From NCBI RefSeq assembly GCF_036669915.1, contig NC_089313.1, positions 16,507,075-16,571,074 on the forward strand: 64,000 nucleotides of DNA, in the 5' to 3' direction. Source of the stretch: Pocillopora verrucosa (lineage: Eukaryota; Cnidaria; Anthozoa; Scleractinia; Pocilloporidae). Under the pieces are notes generated by a model, which ran no database searches, had not been told where the DNA came from, and saw only the letters and a program-made list of their open reading frames with translations. The translations under genes were made by a program, and so were the position numbers. This document shows positions 21,544-33,592 of the stretch, piece by piece (position 1 is the stretch's first letter; each line of letters opens with the position of its first letter).

Positions 21544-23945
21544 TCAAAGCTTTGAAAGATAAATCTGTGGCCTTTTAAAAACACGATCCACCATAGCACT
21601 GGCTTCAATAGCACAGCCCCATGAGAAAGTCACACCCGAGCCCCCATGTCCATAGTTGTGCAGAAGAGAAGGACACACAGGATCCCACTCCAGACGAACG
21701 TTACCATGGCGAGCAGGACGCAGGCCTACCAACACTTCCTCTACATCATCGTCTCCATAGTTACGGAGGGGTGGATAGAACTCCTTTACTTTCTCAAACA
21801 TTTTTCTGATTGGTAAATAATCAAGTGTCAGATCTCTGTCCCACTGATGAGGTTGTACCATTCCACCTAGCCACAATTTGTCGTCACCTCTCGGTAGAAT
21901 GAACACGAAGCTTTGTCCTTCTTTATCTGACTCATCGAACTCCTTGATTATAGAGATGCACATGGAGTGATTGAGTTTGGGCATCAAACTACCGTCGTTT
22001 CTCACTTTAAGAATCACCCCTGGAATGACAAAATGTAAAGAGTTATCAGTAATCGAGGCCAAAACCCAATTCTTATCAATTACAATCGGCCCACATAGGA
22101 TGCCCAACATATATGATTTAGTAGGACATACACAAGTTATTTACCTCTTAGGGGGTAGACATCTTCATCTCCTGCCAGTTCTTTGGCGTTAAGTCCGGAG
22201 CAGTTGAAGATCAGCTGAGCTTTGTATTTCTTTTTCAAGTCTTCTGCCTGATCCCTCAACAATCCGTGAATCTCATCGTGTACAAAGCGACAGCCTTTGT
22301 CACGACACTGTTTGTAAAGCCACTGCATGTAGGTGACTGTGTCAACCATGGGAGCCATATGTTGATATGCGTCCACAACACCAGTGTCTGTGTTCACACC
22401 TGAAGGAGAAAAAAAGCGCCCTATTAATTTAATGGTCTGTTTAGATGCCTTGCATATCTACTTCGTTTGAAAAAAAAAAAGATTCAGAATAGTGAGAAAA
22501 TGTTTGCTATGATCTAACTTACCAGTTTCATCGATGAGTTTGGCGTCATGGCGAAATCCTGGCAAATGATTGAGCTCATTCATCTTTTCTAACTGTTGAG
22601 GCAGATTATTCACCTAAAGAAAGAGAGAGAAAGAGTAAGATCGAGAGAACTATTCAGATTTATCAGAGTCTAATAGTAACAATAATAACAAGACGATACG
22701 ACGGATAAGAATATGCGGCAAATGTGGAGTTACCTTGTCCTTAAAGTAGAATATAGATTGTCTGAGGAAAGCTCCAGTTTCCTTCGAGTTCATAGCCAAC
22801 TCCATGAACTTGGCATAGCCATCCATGCACCAAACCTTGGCTCTCTCCAGTGACTTTTCATTTGTGTGTCGCCCACAGACCGCTGGAGGCCACTCCCATA
22901 GAGCGCCAGCGATCTCAGAAGTGATGCGTTTACCGGAGGAGACTGGGGAGGCGTACTCCTTTGCTAAAACTGTCACTTTGTACCTATGAACGGTGAATGA
23001 TTTAACAACATTAAAGAACATTTTCATTGCATCTTTATTTAAAAAAAGCCGCCTAAAGAATCGTCCCTATTTACTGTCTAAGAGTGGACAGGTTTAAAAC
23101 CAAATTCTGTTTGTATAAAATGTGGATTTACTTCATTTTTTTTCCACTATGAGAATTCTTTGCAAGAAATGGAATGGCAGTATTTCGTAATCGGATTTGA
23201 ACGCTGGCTTTTTTCCACTTGGAAATTAACTGTAGCCGTATTCACCAGCCTGTTTTGAGATCTTAGAAATCATCCTAAATAGCTGTGCGAATTGCACAAA
23301 GCCAGTAGCATTTATAAATATTTTTCTTTTTCTGAGCTCTGTGCTTCATGTTGTCAGTGATGGCTGCAGAGACAAATTTTGTCGCGTTTTTGCCGAAAAA
23401 TCAGGAACCAAGCTTTCGTAACATGAAAGCCGCAAAAGTTCGCGGAAATGTCGCATATGCCTCGCATGATTGGGCTTTCACTTTCCGCTTTTGTCGCTGA
23501 TCTTGTATAATCTTTTAATAGCCGGAAAAAATTTAGTCTAATTTTCAACTTACCCTTTATTCAACAACTGCAGAGCACTGGTCATTCCAACAACTCCGCC
23601 TCCAATAATTAACACACGAGGAGCTTTCTGAGAGTTCTAGAATCCAAGGGAGAAAATTCAGAAAATAGTTTCTTTCTTTATCTCCGTCAGGGCGGGATGT
23701 CTCGGTGGTTGATGTGCATTTTCAATGTAAAAAGTATTAATCTGATATGTTCTCCTAAATTTTCTTCATTTTTATCGAGTATTGACTAAGAACAATCATT
23801 TACCCTAATACAAAACAGTTCCTCGAAAAAATCAGATCACATACAGGTAATTCATCTTTTTTCCCGTAAATTCGTGCTCATATGTTAGAATCCTTACCTT
23901 GAGTTTCCTTGTGTTGTCTAAAGTTCTTCCAAACTGGAGAGCCAT
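21544..23945 (-). CDS. D-amino-acid oxidase family flavoenzyme, copy DAO-1, peroxisomal
   Basis: Six exons (23898-23945, 23554-23636, 22734-22983, 22523-22613, 22145-22399, 21544-22019) join in frame to 400 residues. After a 16-residue leader (MALQFGRTLDNTRKLK) comes the FAD-binding Rossmann motif VLIIGGGVVGMTSALQL (residues about 23-40). The family C-terminal signature HNYGHGGSGVTFSWGCAIEA lies at about 363-382, preceded by the conserved GLRPARHGNVRLEWD. The protein ends YLSKL, a canonical PTS1 peroxisomal signal. DAO/DDO enzymes oxidatively deaminate D-amino acids, giving a 2-oxo acid, ammonia and H2O2. Human DAO is about 347 residues, so the leader and an inserted helical region (residues about 90-145) account for the extra length. 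The tyrosines that clamp substrate in human DAO appear to be Gln 278 and Phe 282 here, so the substrate is uncertain. Divergent from DAO-2. Confidence 0.9.
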
Positions 23946-24058
23946 AGTCTTAAAGGTTGCTTCTAGAAGTTAAGATTACTTCTCAGGTATGTCTTCAGTG
24001 CTTTCTGTTTTCTAGAGTCTTCAAGCTAATGTTGTCCCTTTTGCCGACATTTTTCCCA

Positions 24059-24065
24059 TTTTATA
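24059..24065 (-). promoter_or_regulatory. TATA box of DAO-1
   Basis: TATAAAA on the minus strand within ggctataaaatggg, about 115 bases upstream of the DAO-1 start codon. A gcttgaagact motif follows about 38 bases downstream, the same spacing as in DAO-2, which supports both as core promoters. Confidence 0.6.
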
Positions 24066-27000
24066 GCCATTTCAAACAAGGTGATATTAAAAATTCGGAA
24101 ACAGGACAATTGTTCTTCCTTAATGACTGACGTCAGTGATTCATGAGGAATATTTGATGGGCAACATGTACTGAACTGACGCAAACTAACTTACGCGACA
24201 GTCACGTTCACTAATGAAAAATTACCTCTATCGTTTTTTCGCGCTCGTTAACGCCTGGGCGCAATTTTAAGTCGCTTTAGATGACAGATTCTTCTGATCA
24301 AATCATAGATGATGTACATAACGTGTTTATATTTGCGAAATTCATGTTAGCCAAAATCGGCGAATCCACACGTATTCCGTCAAAGCATGTCTTGGACAGT
24401 TTGACAATTAATCCCCCCTTGATGGATGATAAAATGTTTATCTCTGTATCCAATGCATTATTTCCTCCCACAGACTGCTAAGCAAACGGAGTGGAAGAAC
24501 GTGACTGACCGACTGGCCGGTTTTTCCTAATTGCCACGTCCATGGCAACAGACGTGACAGTCACACAGCACAGAGGTCACGGATTGCAAGTCACGTAATC
24601 AAGTATTACCTACAACGTCAGAAACGAGTTCTTTTGCTTAAATTGTTGTTTTTCATTCCACTTTATACGGCCTTAGACCCTTTAAAAGAAGGAAAATACC
24701 GAACAAGATCACATCGAGAGTTCAAACTATTCAAAGCTTTCAAGTTGAAGTTGGTGACTTGAGCCAAAAGCAGAACAAATTGATTTAGTATTCGTGATTG
24801 AGTGATAAATTTCCGGCTGATTGACGGCAAAACGTGTTCATAGATTTTTCCTCCGGCAATCTATCGTTCGCAAAAAGGTACACATTGCGTATTTTTTTTC
24901 TACCCTAAAAAAAGAAAATTAACAGTCCGGATATACAAGGAAACTTTATTCACTCTTTGTTATTGTCCTTTCAAAAAATCTTTAATTATTTTGACATCTT
25001 TACATACTATTGTCACCGGGTGACGTGAGTGTTATCACAGCTTAACTTGCCTCATGTAAATGACAAAGCAGTTTGATGTTTTTATTTTTTTCTGTGTCTA
25101 AGAGATTGGATAAATTCCTCAATCGCTATATGTGACGTTTAATATTCTGATTGTAAGAGAAATAGCTCATTGGAACATCCTGATATTAATCAACGTGGCA
25201 TTCTCATCTATGTTTTATTTTTGCATGCGTTACGTCTTACTTCCTTTAGCAAATGGCCCCGAGTTGGGTAGCTGTGTAGCTCTCAGCATGGAGTAGCGAA
25301 TAGCTTAGAACACAATTTTTTTAACAATTTGAAAAAGCCGTAACTTAATTCAGGGACCGAAAAGCTTTTCAGGTAATTCCAATTGAGACCCAGGTTGGTC
25401 CAGCTAAAAGAGTCAGAATATTTGTCTTTGCTGTTAAGTTAAGACTCTGACGTAGTGTCAAATCTTTCCAAATGCTACCTGTTTTCACGCCCGAACACGG
25501 AGCCACTTACAATATAACAATTATCCGCTTTTGAGTCTATAGGTTTGCGACTATGCTCTTGTCAGAGAACCAAGACTATAATATAACAAAACACTCGCGC
25601 ATGAAAAGCCGAGCAAAATTAGACAGAATATTACGCCTTAAGGAACCAAACAATATCCAACAATTTTGATTCCTTGGAGGACAATAGCAATGACTACAAC
25701 GGCAATGACGACTTAAGAGATTTGTAGCAGTAAATGACGAATAAAATGTAGAAAAAAATTCAGTCTAAATAGTGATGAAAACCCTAAATTGGTAGGACTG
25801 TATGCCCCATAAAAATTTTAAACCAGGTCTTTAGATTTAAAATAACTTTTGCGTGGTGCTTAATTTGAGTATAATTTCATTTTAATCCTTATATTCTTCA
25901 AGTCACGAAAGCGTTTTTTTGCTAACCCAACGGTCTAAAAAGTACAAGAGATTTTGGTTTTGCCTTATACAATGGGCTAGGCTGTACGCAAGCTGGCAGT
26001 AAACCAATTGATTTTTTGCTCCACTGTTGGCATCTAATCAATCCGCTAACAACAGATTTTCAAGAAGCATACTTAATTAATAAGCCCCCGTTCAAACTGG
26101 GCCCACGCACCTACATTTTATCACTTGCGTGTTCATATATCAGTAACTTCTATATGATTAGTGATGAGAATTCGGAAATGCAGATGGTGGAGGCGGTTTT
26201 TTCACGTTTTCTTCCAGTAAAATGCTATTTTTCTTTTTCTTTTTATTTTCGAGCGTTACACACGGAAATGAACTCATGACCTGTAACAGTTTACCAACTT
26301 ATGTTTTTTTGTCTAGTCTCCACAGAAGAACAGCAAACTCCTTTTGACGCTATAAAGTAAACCTAGTGATCGTTCGCTCTGAGTCGAGTATACCTGATGT
26401 GTCAATTTAAGGTCGTTTGACTCACCGCCTCTTGTTGGGTGGGTTTACTTCCGATGATTTAAATTAGCAGTTTGACGACACGTTTTCTATTGATCGATAT
26501 GGGCCAGATTCATTGAGGCAAAACGGGCTGTATCTAACGATTTGATTGCGAGCCATCTTAGATCAAATTTGCCTCAAACTTGATAGGCAATTTCATTACG
26601 CCCCTCAAAATCTTTTCCCAACACAGGAATACTAAAAACTCATTGCCCGGAAAGCTGTCGCAGCCGGACAGCCTTTGCTCCAGGTTATCAAGCAACGTTC
26701 GTGCTGGGTGCCTAATGTCATGCGTAATGCATAAATACGTGACTGGTGTATTGTGTGACAACAAGTCTGTTGCTATGGGCGAATAGCGTCTTCGAGGAGT
26801 CCACGTGGAAATGACGGGTCTGTCAGTAAGTCACGTTCTCAAATTAACGTTTTCTGAGAATTTTTGAGTGAAAGTAACATATCGAGAGAATATACATAGA
26901 TGATAATTTCGTCCCCAATCCAGAGAGACTGAGTCGTTAATGTGTCGGTAGTTACCTAAGGCTTCTTTGCGAAAAAGTCACGTATTAGATACCTGCGACT

Positions 27001-27335
27001 TTGAAGATTTTAGCTGTCAGACAGTCCCCTCTCTCCCCTCCCCCCTCCTTAAAAAGAAAAAACAACAGCAACAGCTTTATATATAACTTAATTCAAAATA
27101 CCTCCGATAGACACCGAACCTCTTTCCCACAAGAAACAGCTTACATCAATACATGTACTTTTTGACCTTTTTTCCAACTTTTTTTAATGTGTGTACAGTA
27201 AACGTGACTTTGCCTATTATATGAGTTTGTCTGCGTCAGCACATGTTGCCCAGTCATGCATATTGACGTCACGCGTTCATAGAGAAAGGATTGCTCTATT
27301 TCCGAATTTTTCGATGCCCCCTTGTGTGACATGTC

Positions 27336-27341
27336 TATAAA
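27336..27341 (+). promoter_or_regulatory. TATA box of DAO-2
   Basis: TATAAA within atgtctataaaacggagaat, 38 bases upstream of the first leader repeat and about 128 bases upstream of the chosen start codon. It mirrors the DAO-1 arrangement. Confidence 0.6.
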
Positions 27342-27373
27342 ACGGAGAATACATTTGCAAGTGAATCAGATCA

Positions 27374-27448
27374 GCTTGAAGACTCACGGAACAAAACTAT
27401 AAGGGCTTGAAGACTCAAGGAACAGAACTATAAGTGCTTGAAGACTAA
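27374..27448 (+). repeat. 31-bp leader tandem repeat of DAO-2
   Basis: Two full 31-base units (27374-27404, 27405-27435) and a 13-base partial unit, each beginning gcttgaagact. They lie between the TATA box and the start codon. DAO-1 has a single such motif in the same place. Confidence 0.75.
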
Positions 27449-27463
27449 ATGTTCACCGAAAAC

Positions 27464-29513
27464 ATGCCTGTTTTACAGTTTGGAACAACCTTGGACACCT
27501 CCAAAAAACTAAAAGTAAGAATTCTTAATCTTGTTAACTCGCAATGGAAAATATTTTAATCAAGCTTTCAGTGTCATTTGTGATTGTTGGTTCTCAGTAA
27601 AGTTTCCGACACTGACAAGATAGCGAAAACTGAGAGACAGCTTAATACCGACTTGGAAAAACTCAAATTACAACTTGAAATATAGTGATGAAAAATTTAT
27701 GAAAGAAAGGAACAACTTACACATAGAGGAACTGAACATACTTTTTTCGTTTCATCCTAGAACGCTCAGAAAGCTCCTCGTGTATTGATTATTGGTGGCG
27801 GAGTTGTTGGAATGACCAGTGCTTTACAGTTGTTGAATAAAGGGTAAGTTTGTCACTGACTTATTTTTCTATATATGAAAAAACGTTTGGAAAGAAGCGA
27901 AAAAAAATCGAGAGAAACATAAAGGTTTTGACGTCTTAGATCATTTGTTAGTGCCCAGTCTCATTTCTCCCTCAAATATCACCCTTGTTTTAGGTACAAA
28001 GTGACAGTCTTAGCGAAGGAGTACGCCTCCCCAGTCTCCTCCGGTAAACGTATCACTTCTGAGATCGCTGGCGCTCTGTGGGAGTGGCCTCCAGCGGTCT
28101 GTGGGCGACACACAAACGAAAAGTCACTGGAGAGAGCGAAGGTTTGGTGCATGGATGGCTATGCCAAGTTCATGGAGTTGGCTATGAACTCAAAGGAAAC
28201 TGGAGCTTTCCTCAGACAATCTATCTTCTACTTTAAAGACAAGGTAATTCTTCATTTGCAGAACATTTTATCGGGGTAATCGTTTTGTCTTGTGTCTTGT
28301 AGTATTGAATTTATCTCTCAAATGTCAAAAAAGTTTTCAATTTAACACCAAACTCTTGCTCTTTCTTTCTTCAGGTGAACAATCTTCCTCAACAGTTGGA
28401 AAAGATGAACGAACTGAATCATTTGCCAGGATTCCGTCATGACGCCAAACTCATCGAAGAAACTGGTAAGTTTGATCATAGTAAAAAAGAAAAAAAAAGG
28501 GGCTTTCCCCTTTTCAATATTTTGCTGAACAATGAATAATCTTCTCTGAAAAGCGTCCACACTGAGAAAAAGGATTCCCGTTTGAACGCTTCGCTAACTA
28601 CGAAGCTTTCCAATTGACAGCTAAATAAATAAGGAATATTGCTAATTTCTTCTCCTTCAGGTGTGAACACAGACACTGGTGTTGTGGACGCATATCAACA
28701 TATGGCTCCCATGGTTGACACAGTCACCTACATGCAGTGGCTTTATAAACAGTGTCGTGACAAAGGCTGTCGCTTTGTACACGATGAGATTCACGGGTTG
28801 TTGAGAGATCAGGCAGAAGACTTGAAAAAGAAATACAAAGCTCAGCTGATATTCAACTGCTCTGGACTTAGCGCCAAAGAACTGGCAGGAGATGAAGATG
28901 TCTACCCCCTAAGAGGTAAATAACTTGTGTATGTCCTACTAAATCATATATGTTGGGCATCCTATGTGGGCCGATTGTAACAGACAAGAATTGAGTTGGC
29001 CTTGATTACCGATCTCTCTTTCCATTTTGCATTCCAGGAGTGATTCTTAAAGTGAGAAACGACGGAAGTTTGATGCCCAAACTCAATCGCTCCATGTGCA
29101 TCTCTATAATCAAGGAGTTCGACGAGTCAGATAAAGAAGGACAAAGCTTCGTGTTTATTCTACCGAGAGGTGACGACAAATTGTGGCTGGGTGGAATGGT
29201 ACAACCTCATCAGTGGGACAGAGATCTGACGCTCGATTATCCACCAATCAGAAAGATGTTTGAGAAAGTAAAGGAGTTCTATCCACCTCTTCGTAACTAT
29301 GGAGACGATGATGTAGAAGAAGTTTTGGTAGGCCTGCGTCCTGCTCGTCATGGTAACGTTCGTCTGGAGTGGGATCCTGTGTGTCCTTCTCTTCTGCACA
29401 ACTATGGACATGGGGGCTCGGGTGTGACTTTCTCATGGGGCTGTGCTATTGAAGCCAGTGCTATGGTGGATCGTGTTTTTAAAAGACCACAGATTTACCT
29501 TTCAAAGCTATAA
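27464..29513 (+). CDS. D-amino-acid oxidase family flavoenzyme, copy DAO-2, peroxisomal
   Basis: Six exons (27464-27514, 27761-27843, 27994-28243, 28375-28465, 28661-28915, 29038-29513) join in frame to 401 residues, nearly identical in sequence to DAO-1 and with the same five intron positions. Even intron 5 is clearly alignable with that of DAO-1. The FAD motif reads VLIIGGGVVGM, the C-terminal signature HNYGHGGSG and the end YLSKL (PTS1). The start at 27464 (MPVLQFG) was chosen by comparison with DAO-1 (MALQFG). An in-frame ATG at 27449 would add five residues. An AATAAA at 29742-29747 is a plausible poly(A) signal. Reaction as for DAO-1; substrate not established. Confidence 0.9.
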
Positions 29514-30271
29514 CCTTTTTTCACCTTTTCCTGTTTTCGTAATTTATGAGCTCATTTTGAACTCCTTGTAGGAGAAAGGTCTTGAATCAGCTGTGCGATC
29601 GAAGGCTATTGAATGAATTGAGAATGTTACTTGTGCATTGTACATTTTATTTATCAAAAAAAAAAACAAAACAAAAGTTATATTATTATTTAAACGAAAT
29701 TTGTATAATACTGTATGAAATAGTGTGCGAGGCGAATATTGAATAAAGATTATTTTTTGTAAATTATTTATTTCTTTATTTTGCCTCATGGCCGGAGCAG
29801 ACCCCAATGAGTTCCATTACGACTCGAACTGTCGAAATTGATCAACATGTAACTCCTGAGCACAATTTCAAATATAAGTTAGCATGCAGATTATGGGAAT
29901 ATTTAAATTTTAGATATATTTATCGATAAACAGTGGATAGCGTGGAGGGCTTTGATTGGCTTCTGATACTCCGACGATCCGCACGGAATTTGCACCTGAA
30001 AATATTTCAATCGTTGCAGGAATAAATGAGTTGAAATCATCTTTTGGTGTCCTATTATTTCACTATCTAAGTGTTCACGAAAACAGCTAAGAAGCGGTGG
30101 ATATACATCACCGCTTTGCGCCTGGAGGAGGGTTTGGTCATGATGAAACATCAAATTCTGAATTATTTAAAAGAATAATGTAACGATCAAAATGGGGGCC
30201 TATTATCACTTTGTCGGGCATTACAGAGCACTTTGTGGACTTAAATGGAGAGTTTGGCGGGCTGAAATGTA
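29514..30271. other. DAO-2 3' flank, end of unit A
   Basis: The 3' untranslated region and flank, repeated downstream of the pseudogene at about 33593-34425. No coding sequence. Confidence 0.6.
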
Positions 30272-31218
30272 CTTCCTCTCACAAACTTCTAAGCAAACGC
30301 AGTGGAAGAACGTGACTGATATACACAGCACATAGGTCACGGATTGCAAGTCACGTAATCAAGTATTACTTATAGTGTCAGAAACGAGTTCTTTTGCTTA
30401 AAAATTTTTGTTTTTCATTCCACTTTATACAGCCTTAGACCCTTTAAAAGAAGGAAAGTACCGAACAAGATCACATCGAGAGTTCAAACTTTTCAAAGCT
30501 TTTAAGTTGAAGTTGGTGACTTGAGCCAAAAGCAGAACAAATTGATTTAGTATTCGTGATTGAGTGATAAATTTCCGGCTGATTAACGGCAAAACGTGTT
30601 CATAGATTTTTCCTCCGGCAATCTATCGTTCGCAAAAAGGTACACGTTGCGTGTACCTTTTTTTTTTACCTTCCTTAATAAAAGAAAATTAACAGTTCGG
30701 ATCTACAAGGAAACTTCATTCACTCTTTATTGTTGTCCTTTCAAAAAATCTTTAATTATTTTGACATCTTTACCATTGTCACCGAGTGACGTGAGTGTTA
30801 TCACAACTAAACTCGCCTCATACAAAGGACAAGGCAGTTTGATGTTTTGATCATCAAGTTTCTAAAAGATCGGATAAATTCCTCAGTCGCTATATGTGAC
30901 GTTTAGTATTCTGATTGTAAGAGAAATAGCTCATTGGAACATCGTGATATTGATTAAGTTGGCATTCTGATCTGTTTTATTTTTGCATGCGTTACGTCAA
31001 CTCTTTCCCTTAACAAATGTCCCCGAATTGGGTGGCTGTGAAGCTCCCAGCATGGAGTAGCGAATAGCTTAGAACACAATTTTTTTAACAATTTGAAAAA
31101 GCCGCAACTTAATTCAGGGCCGAAAAGCTTTTTAGGTAATTCCAATTGAGGCCCGGGTTGGTCCAGCTAAAAGAGTCAGAATATTTGTTTTTGCTGTTAA
31201 GTTAAGACTCTGACGTAG

Positions 31219-31733
31219 TTTCAAATCTTTCCAAATGCTACTTGTTTAAAGCATTTTCACGCCCGAACACGGAGCCACTTACAATATAACAATTATCCGC
31301 TTTTGAGTCTATAGGTTTGCGACTTTGTTTATAATATAGCAAAACACTCACGAATGAAAAGCCGAGTAAAATTAGACAGAATATTACGCGTTAAAGAACT
31401 AAACAATATCCAACAATTTTGATTCCTTGGAGAACAACAGCAATGACTACAAAAAAATGACGACTTAAGAGATTTGTTTCAAATCTTTCCAAATGCTACT
31501 TGTTTAAAGCATTTTCACGCCCGAACACGGAGCCACTTACAATATAACAATTATCCGCCTTTGAGTCTATAGGTTTGCGACTTTGTTTATAATATAGCAA
31601 AACACTCACGAATGAAAAGCCGAGTAAAATTAGACAGAATATTACGCGTTAAAGAACTAAACAATATCCAACAATTTTGATTCCTTGGAGAACAACAGCA
31701 ATGACTACAAAAAATGACGACTTAAGAGATTTG
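31219..31733 (+). repeat. 258-bp direct tandem duplication inside unit B
   Basis: The segment 31219-31476 (starting tttcaaatctttccaaatgc, ending cttaagagatttg) is followed at once by a nearly perfect copy at 31477-31733. Unit A has this segment once, so the event is younger than the A/B duplication. Confidence 0.9.
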
Positions 31734-33264
31734 TTGGCACGAGAAGAAAAAGTGAAGCAGTAAATGAAGAATAAAATGAAGCAAAAAAATTCAGTTTAAA
31801 TAGTGATGAAAACCCTAAATTGGTAACACTGTATGCCCCATAAAAATTTTAAACCAGGTCTTTAGATTTAAAATAACGTTTGTGTGGTGATTAATTTGAT
31901 TATAATTTTTTCATTTTTAATTCTTCAAGTCAGGAACGCGTTTTTTTGCTAACCCAACAGTCTAAAAAGTACAAGAGATTTTGGTTTTGCCTTATACGAT
32001 GGGCTAGGCTGTACGCAAGCTGGCAGTAAACCAATTGATTTTTTGCTCCACTGTTGGCATCTAATCAATCTGCTAACAACAGATTTTCGAGAAGCATCCT
32101 TAATTAATAAGCCCCCGTTCAAACTGGGCCCACGCACCTACATTTTATCACTTACGTGTTCATGTATCAGTATCTTCTATCTGATTAGTGATGAGAATTC
32201 GGAAATGCAGATGGTGGAGGCGGTTTTTTCACGTTTTCTTCCAGTAAAATGCTATTTTTCTTTTTCTTTTTATTTTCGAGCGTTACACACGGAATGAACT
32301 CATTACCTGTAACAGTTTACCAACTTATATTTTTTTGTCTAGTCTCCACAGAAGAACAGCAAAAACCTTTTGACGCTTTAAAGTAAACGTAGTGATCGTT
32401 CGCTCTGAGTCGAGTATACCTGATATGTCAATTTAAGGTCGTTTGACTCACCGCCCCTTGTTAAATGGATTTACTTCCGATGATTTAAATAAGCAGTTTG
32501 ACGACATGTTTTCTATTGATCGATATGGGCCAGATTCATTGAGGCAAAACAAGCTATATCGAACGGTTTGATTGCGAGCCATCACGCAACACGCAACGTT
32601 CGTGCTGGGTGCCCAATGTCATGCGTAATGCATAAATACGTGACTGGTGTATTGTGTGACAACAAGTCTGTTGCTATGGGCGAATAGCGTCTTCGAGGAG
32701 TCCACGTGGAAATGACGGGTCTGTCAGTAAGTCACGTTCTCAAATTAACGTTTTCTGAGAATTTTTGAGTGAAAATGACATATCGAGAGAATATACATAG
32801 ATGATAATTTCGTCCCCAATCCAGAGAGACTGAGTCGTCAATGTGTCGGTAGTCCCTGAGGCTTCTTTGCGAAAAAGTCACGTATTGCTTAACAGATACG
32901 TGCGGCTTTAAAGATTTTAGCTGTCAAACAGTCCCCTCTCCCCTCTCTCCCCTTCCCCCCCCCAAAAAAAAAACCAACAACAACAACAGCTTTATATATG
33001 ACTTGATTCAAAATACCTCCGATAGACACTGAACCTCTCTCCCACAAGAAACAGCGTACATCAATACATGTACTTGTTGACCCTTTTTTCCAATTTTTTT
33101 TTAATGTGTGTACAGTAAACGTGACCTTTGGCTATTGTATGAGTTTGTCTGCGTAGGTACATGTTGTCTAGTCATGGTAGATTCCTCAGGAATATTGACG
33201 TCACGCGTTAATTTTTTAATTCACGCGAATTTTTCGATGCGAATTTTTCAAGGGCTAACGTGTT

Positions 33265-33592
33265 TTTCTATTAAAAAAAAAAGTTTAGAGAGAAGCGAAG
33301 AAAAATAAGGAAAAGTCACTGGAGAGAGCCAAGGTTTGGTGCATGGATGGCTATGCCAAGTTCATGGAGTTCGCTATGAACTCAACGCTGATGTAGGGGA
33401 GGTGTTGGTAGGCCTGTGTCCTGCTCGCCATGGTAACGTTCGTCTGGAGTGGAATCCTGAGTGTCCTTGTCTTCTGCACAACTATGGACATGGTGGCTCG
33501 TGTGACTTTTTCATGGGGCTGTGCTATTGAAGCCAGTGCTATGGTGGATCGTGTTTTTAAAAGGCCACAGATTTATCTTTCAAAGCTTTAAC
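33265..33592 (+). pseudogene. D-amino-acid oxidase pseudogene (mosaic of intron 2, exon 3 and exon 6)
   Basis: A residue of an intron 2-like stretch (near 33265-33305) leads into the middle of exon 3 (about 33311-33388, gtcactggagagagccaagg). This is fused directly to the C-terminal half of exon 6 (about 33389-33592). Promoter, exons 1-2, the start and end of exon 3, exons 4-5 and the first half of exon 6 are gone. A 2-base loss in the glycine-rich signature (ggctcgtgtgac against ggctcgggtgtgac in DAO-2) shifts the frame. The terminal coding bases, including the SKL codons, and the 3' flank remain. Where DAO-2 has AATAAA the pseudogene has ggataaa. It cannot make an oxidase. Confidence 0.92.

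Larger units (their letters stand above)
23946..27463. other. Divergent intergenic region, DAO-1 / DAO-2
   Basis: About 3.5 kb with no recognisable coding sequence. It holds both DAO promoters at its edges. Everything from about 24460 rightward is repeated in unit B. Short open frames here recur in unit B with differences and show no family features. Confidence 0.6.
24460..30271 (+). repeat. Segmental tandem duplication, unit A (contains DAO-2)
   Basis: About 5.8 kb. Its left part (about 24465-27330) and its right part (about 29500-30270) are repeated with high similarity in unit B (30272-34425). Shared landmarks include aacgagttcttttgcttaaa, cacgcccgaacacggagcca, gcatctaatcaatc and ggcgggctgaaatgta. 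The junction at 30272 (tacttcctctcacaaacttc) matches the sequence at about 24460, as expected for a direct tandem repeat. Confidence 0.85.

Noticed and set aside
21621..21809. Open frame on the plus strand across DAO-1 (and its mirror frames in DAO-2 and DAO-3)
   Set aside because: Antisense shadow of exon 6. It recurs in every copy only because the coding strand is conserved.
24281..24481. A 66-codon open frame upstream of DAO-1
   Set aside because: No similarity to a known family was recognised, and it lies at the edge of the duplicated segment without promoter or splice support.
26016..26279. An 87-codon frame repeated as an 84-codon frame at 32043-32297
   Set aside because: Present in both duplication units, but this follows from the segmental duplication. 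The two differ in length by a frameshift near the end and show no coding pattern or domain.
33336..33530. A 64-codon open frame that looks like a small DAO protein
   Set aside because: It is a chance frame across the pseudogene junction. It lacks the FAD motif and shifts frame before the C-terminal signature.
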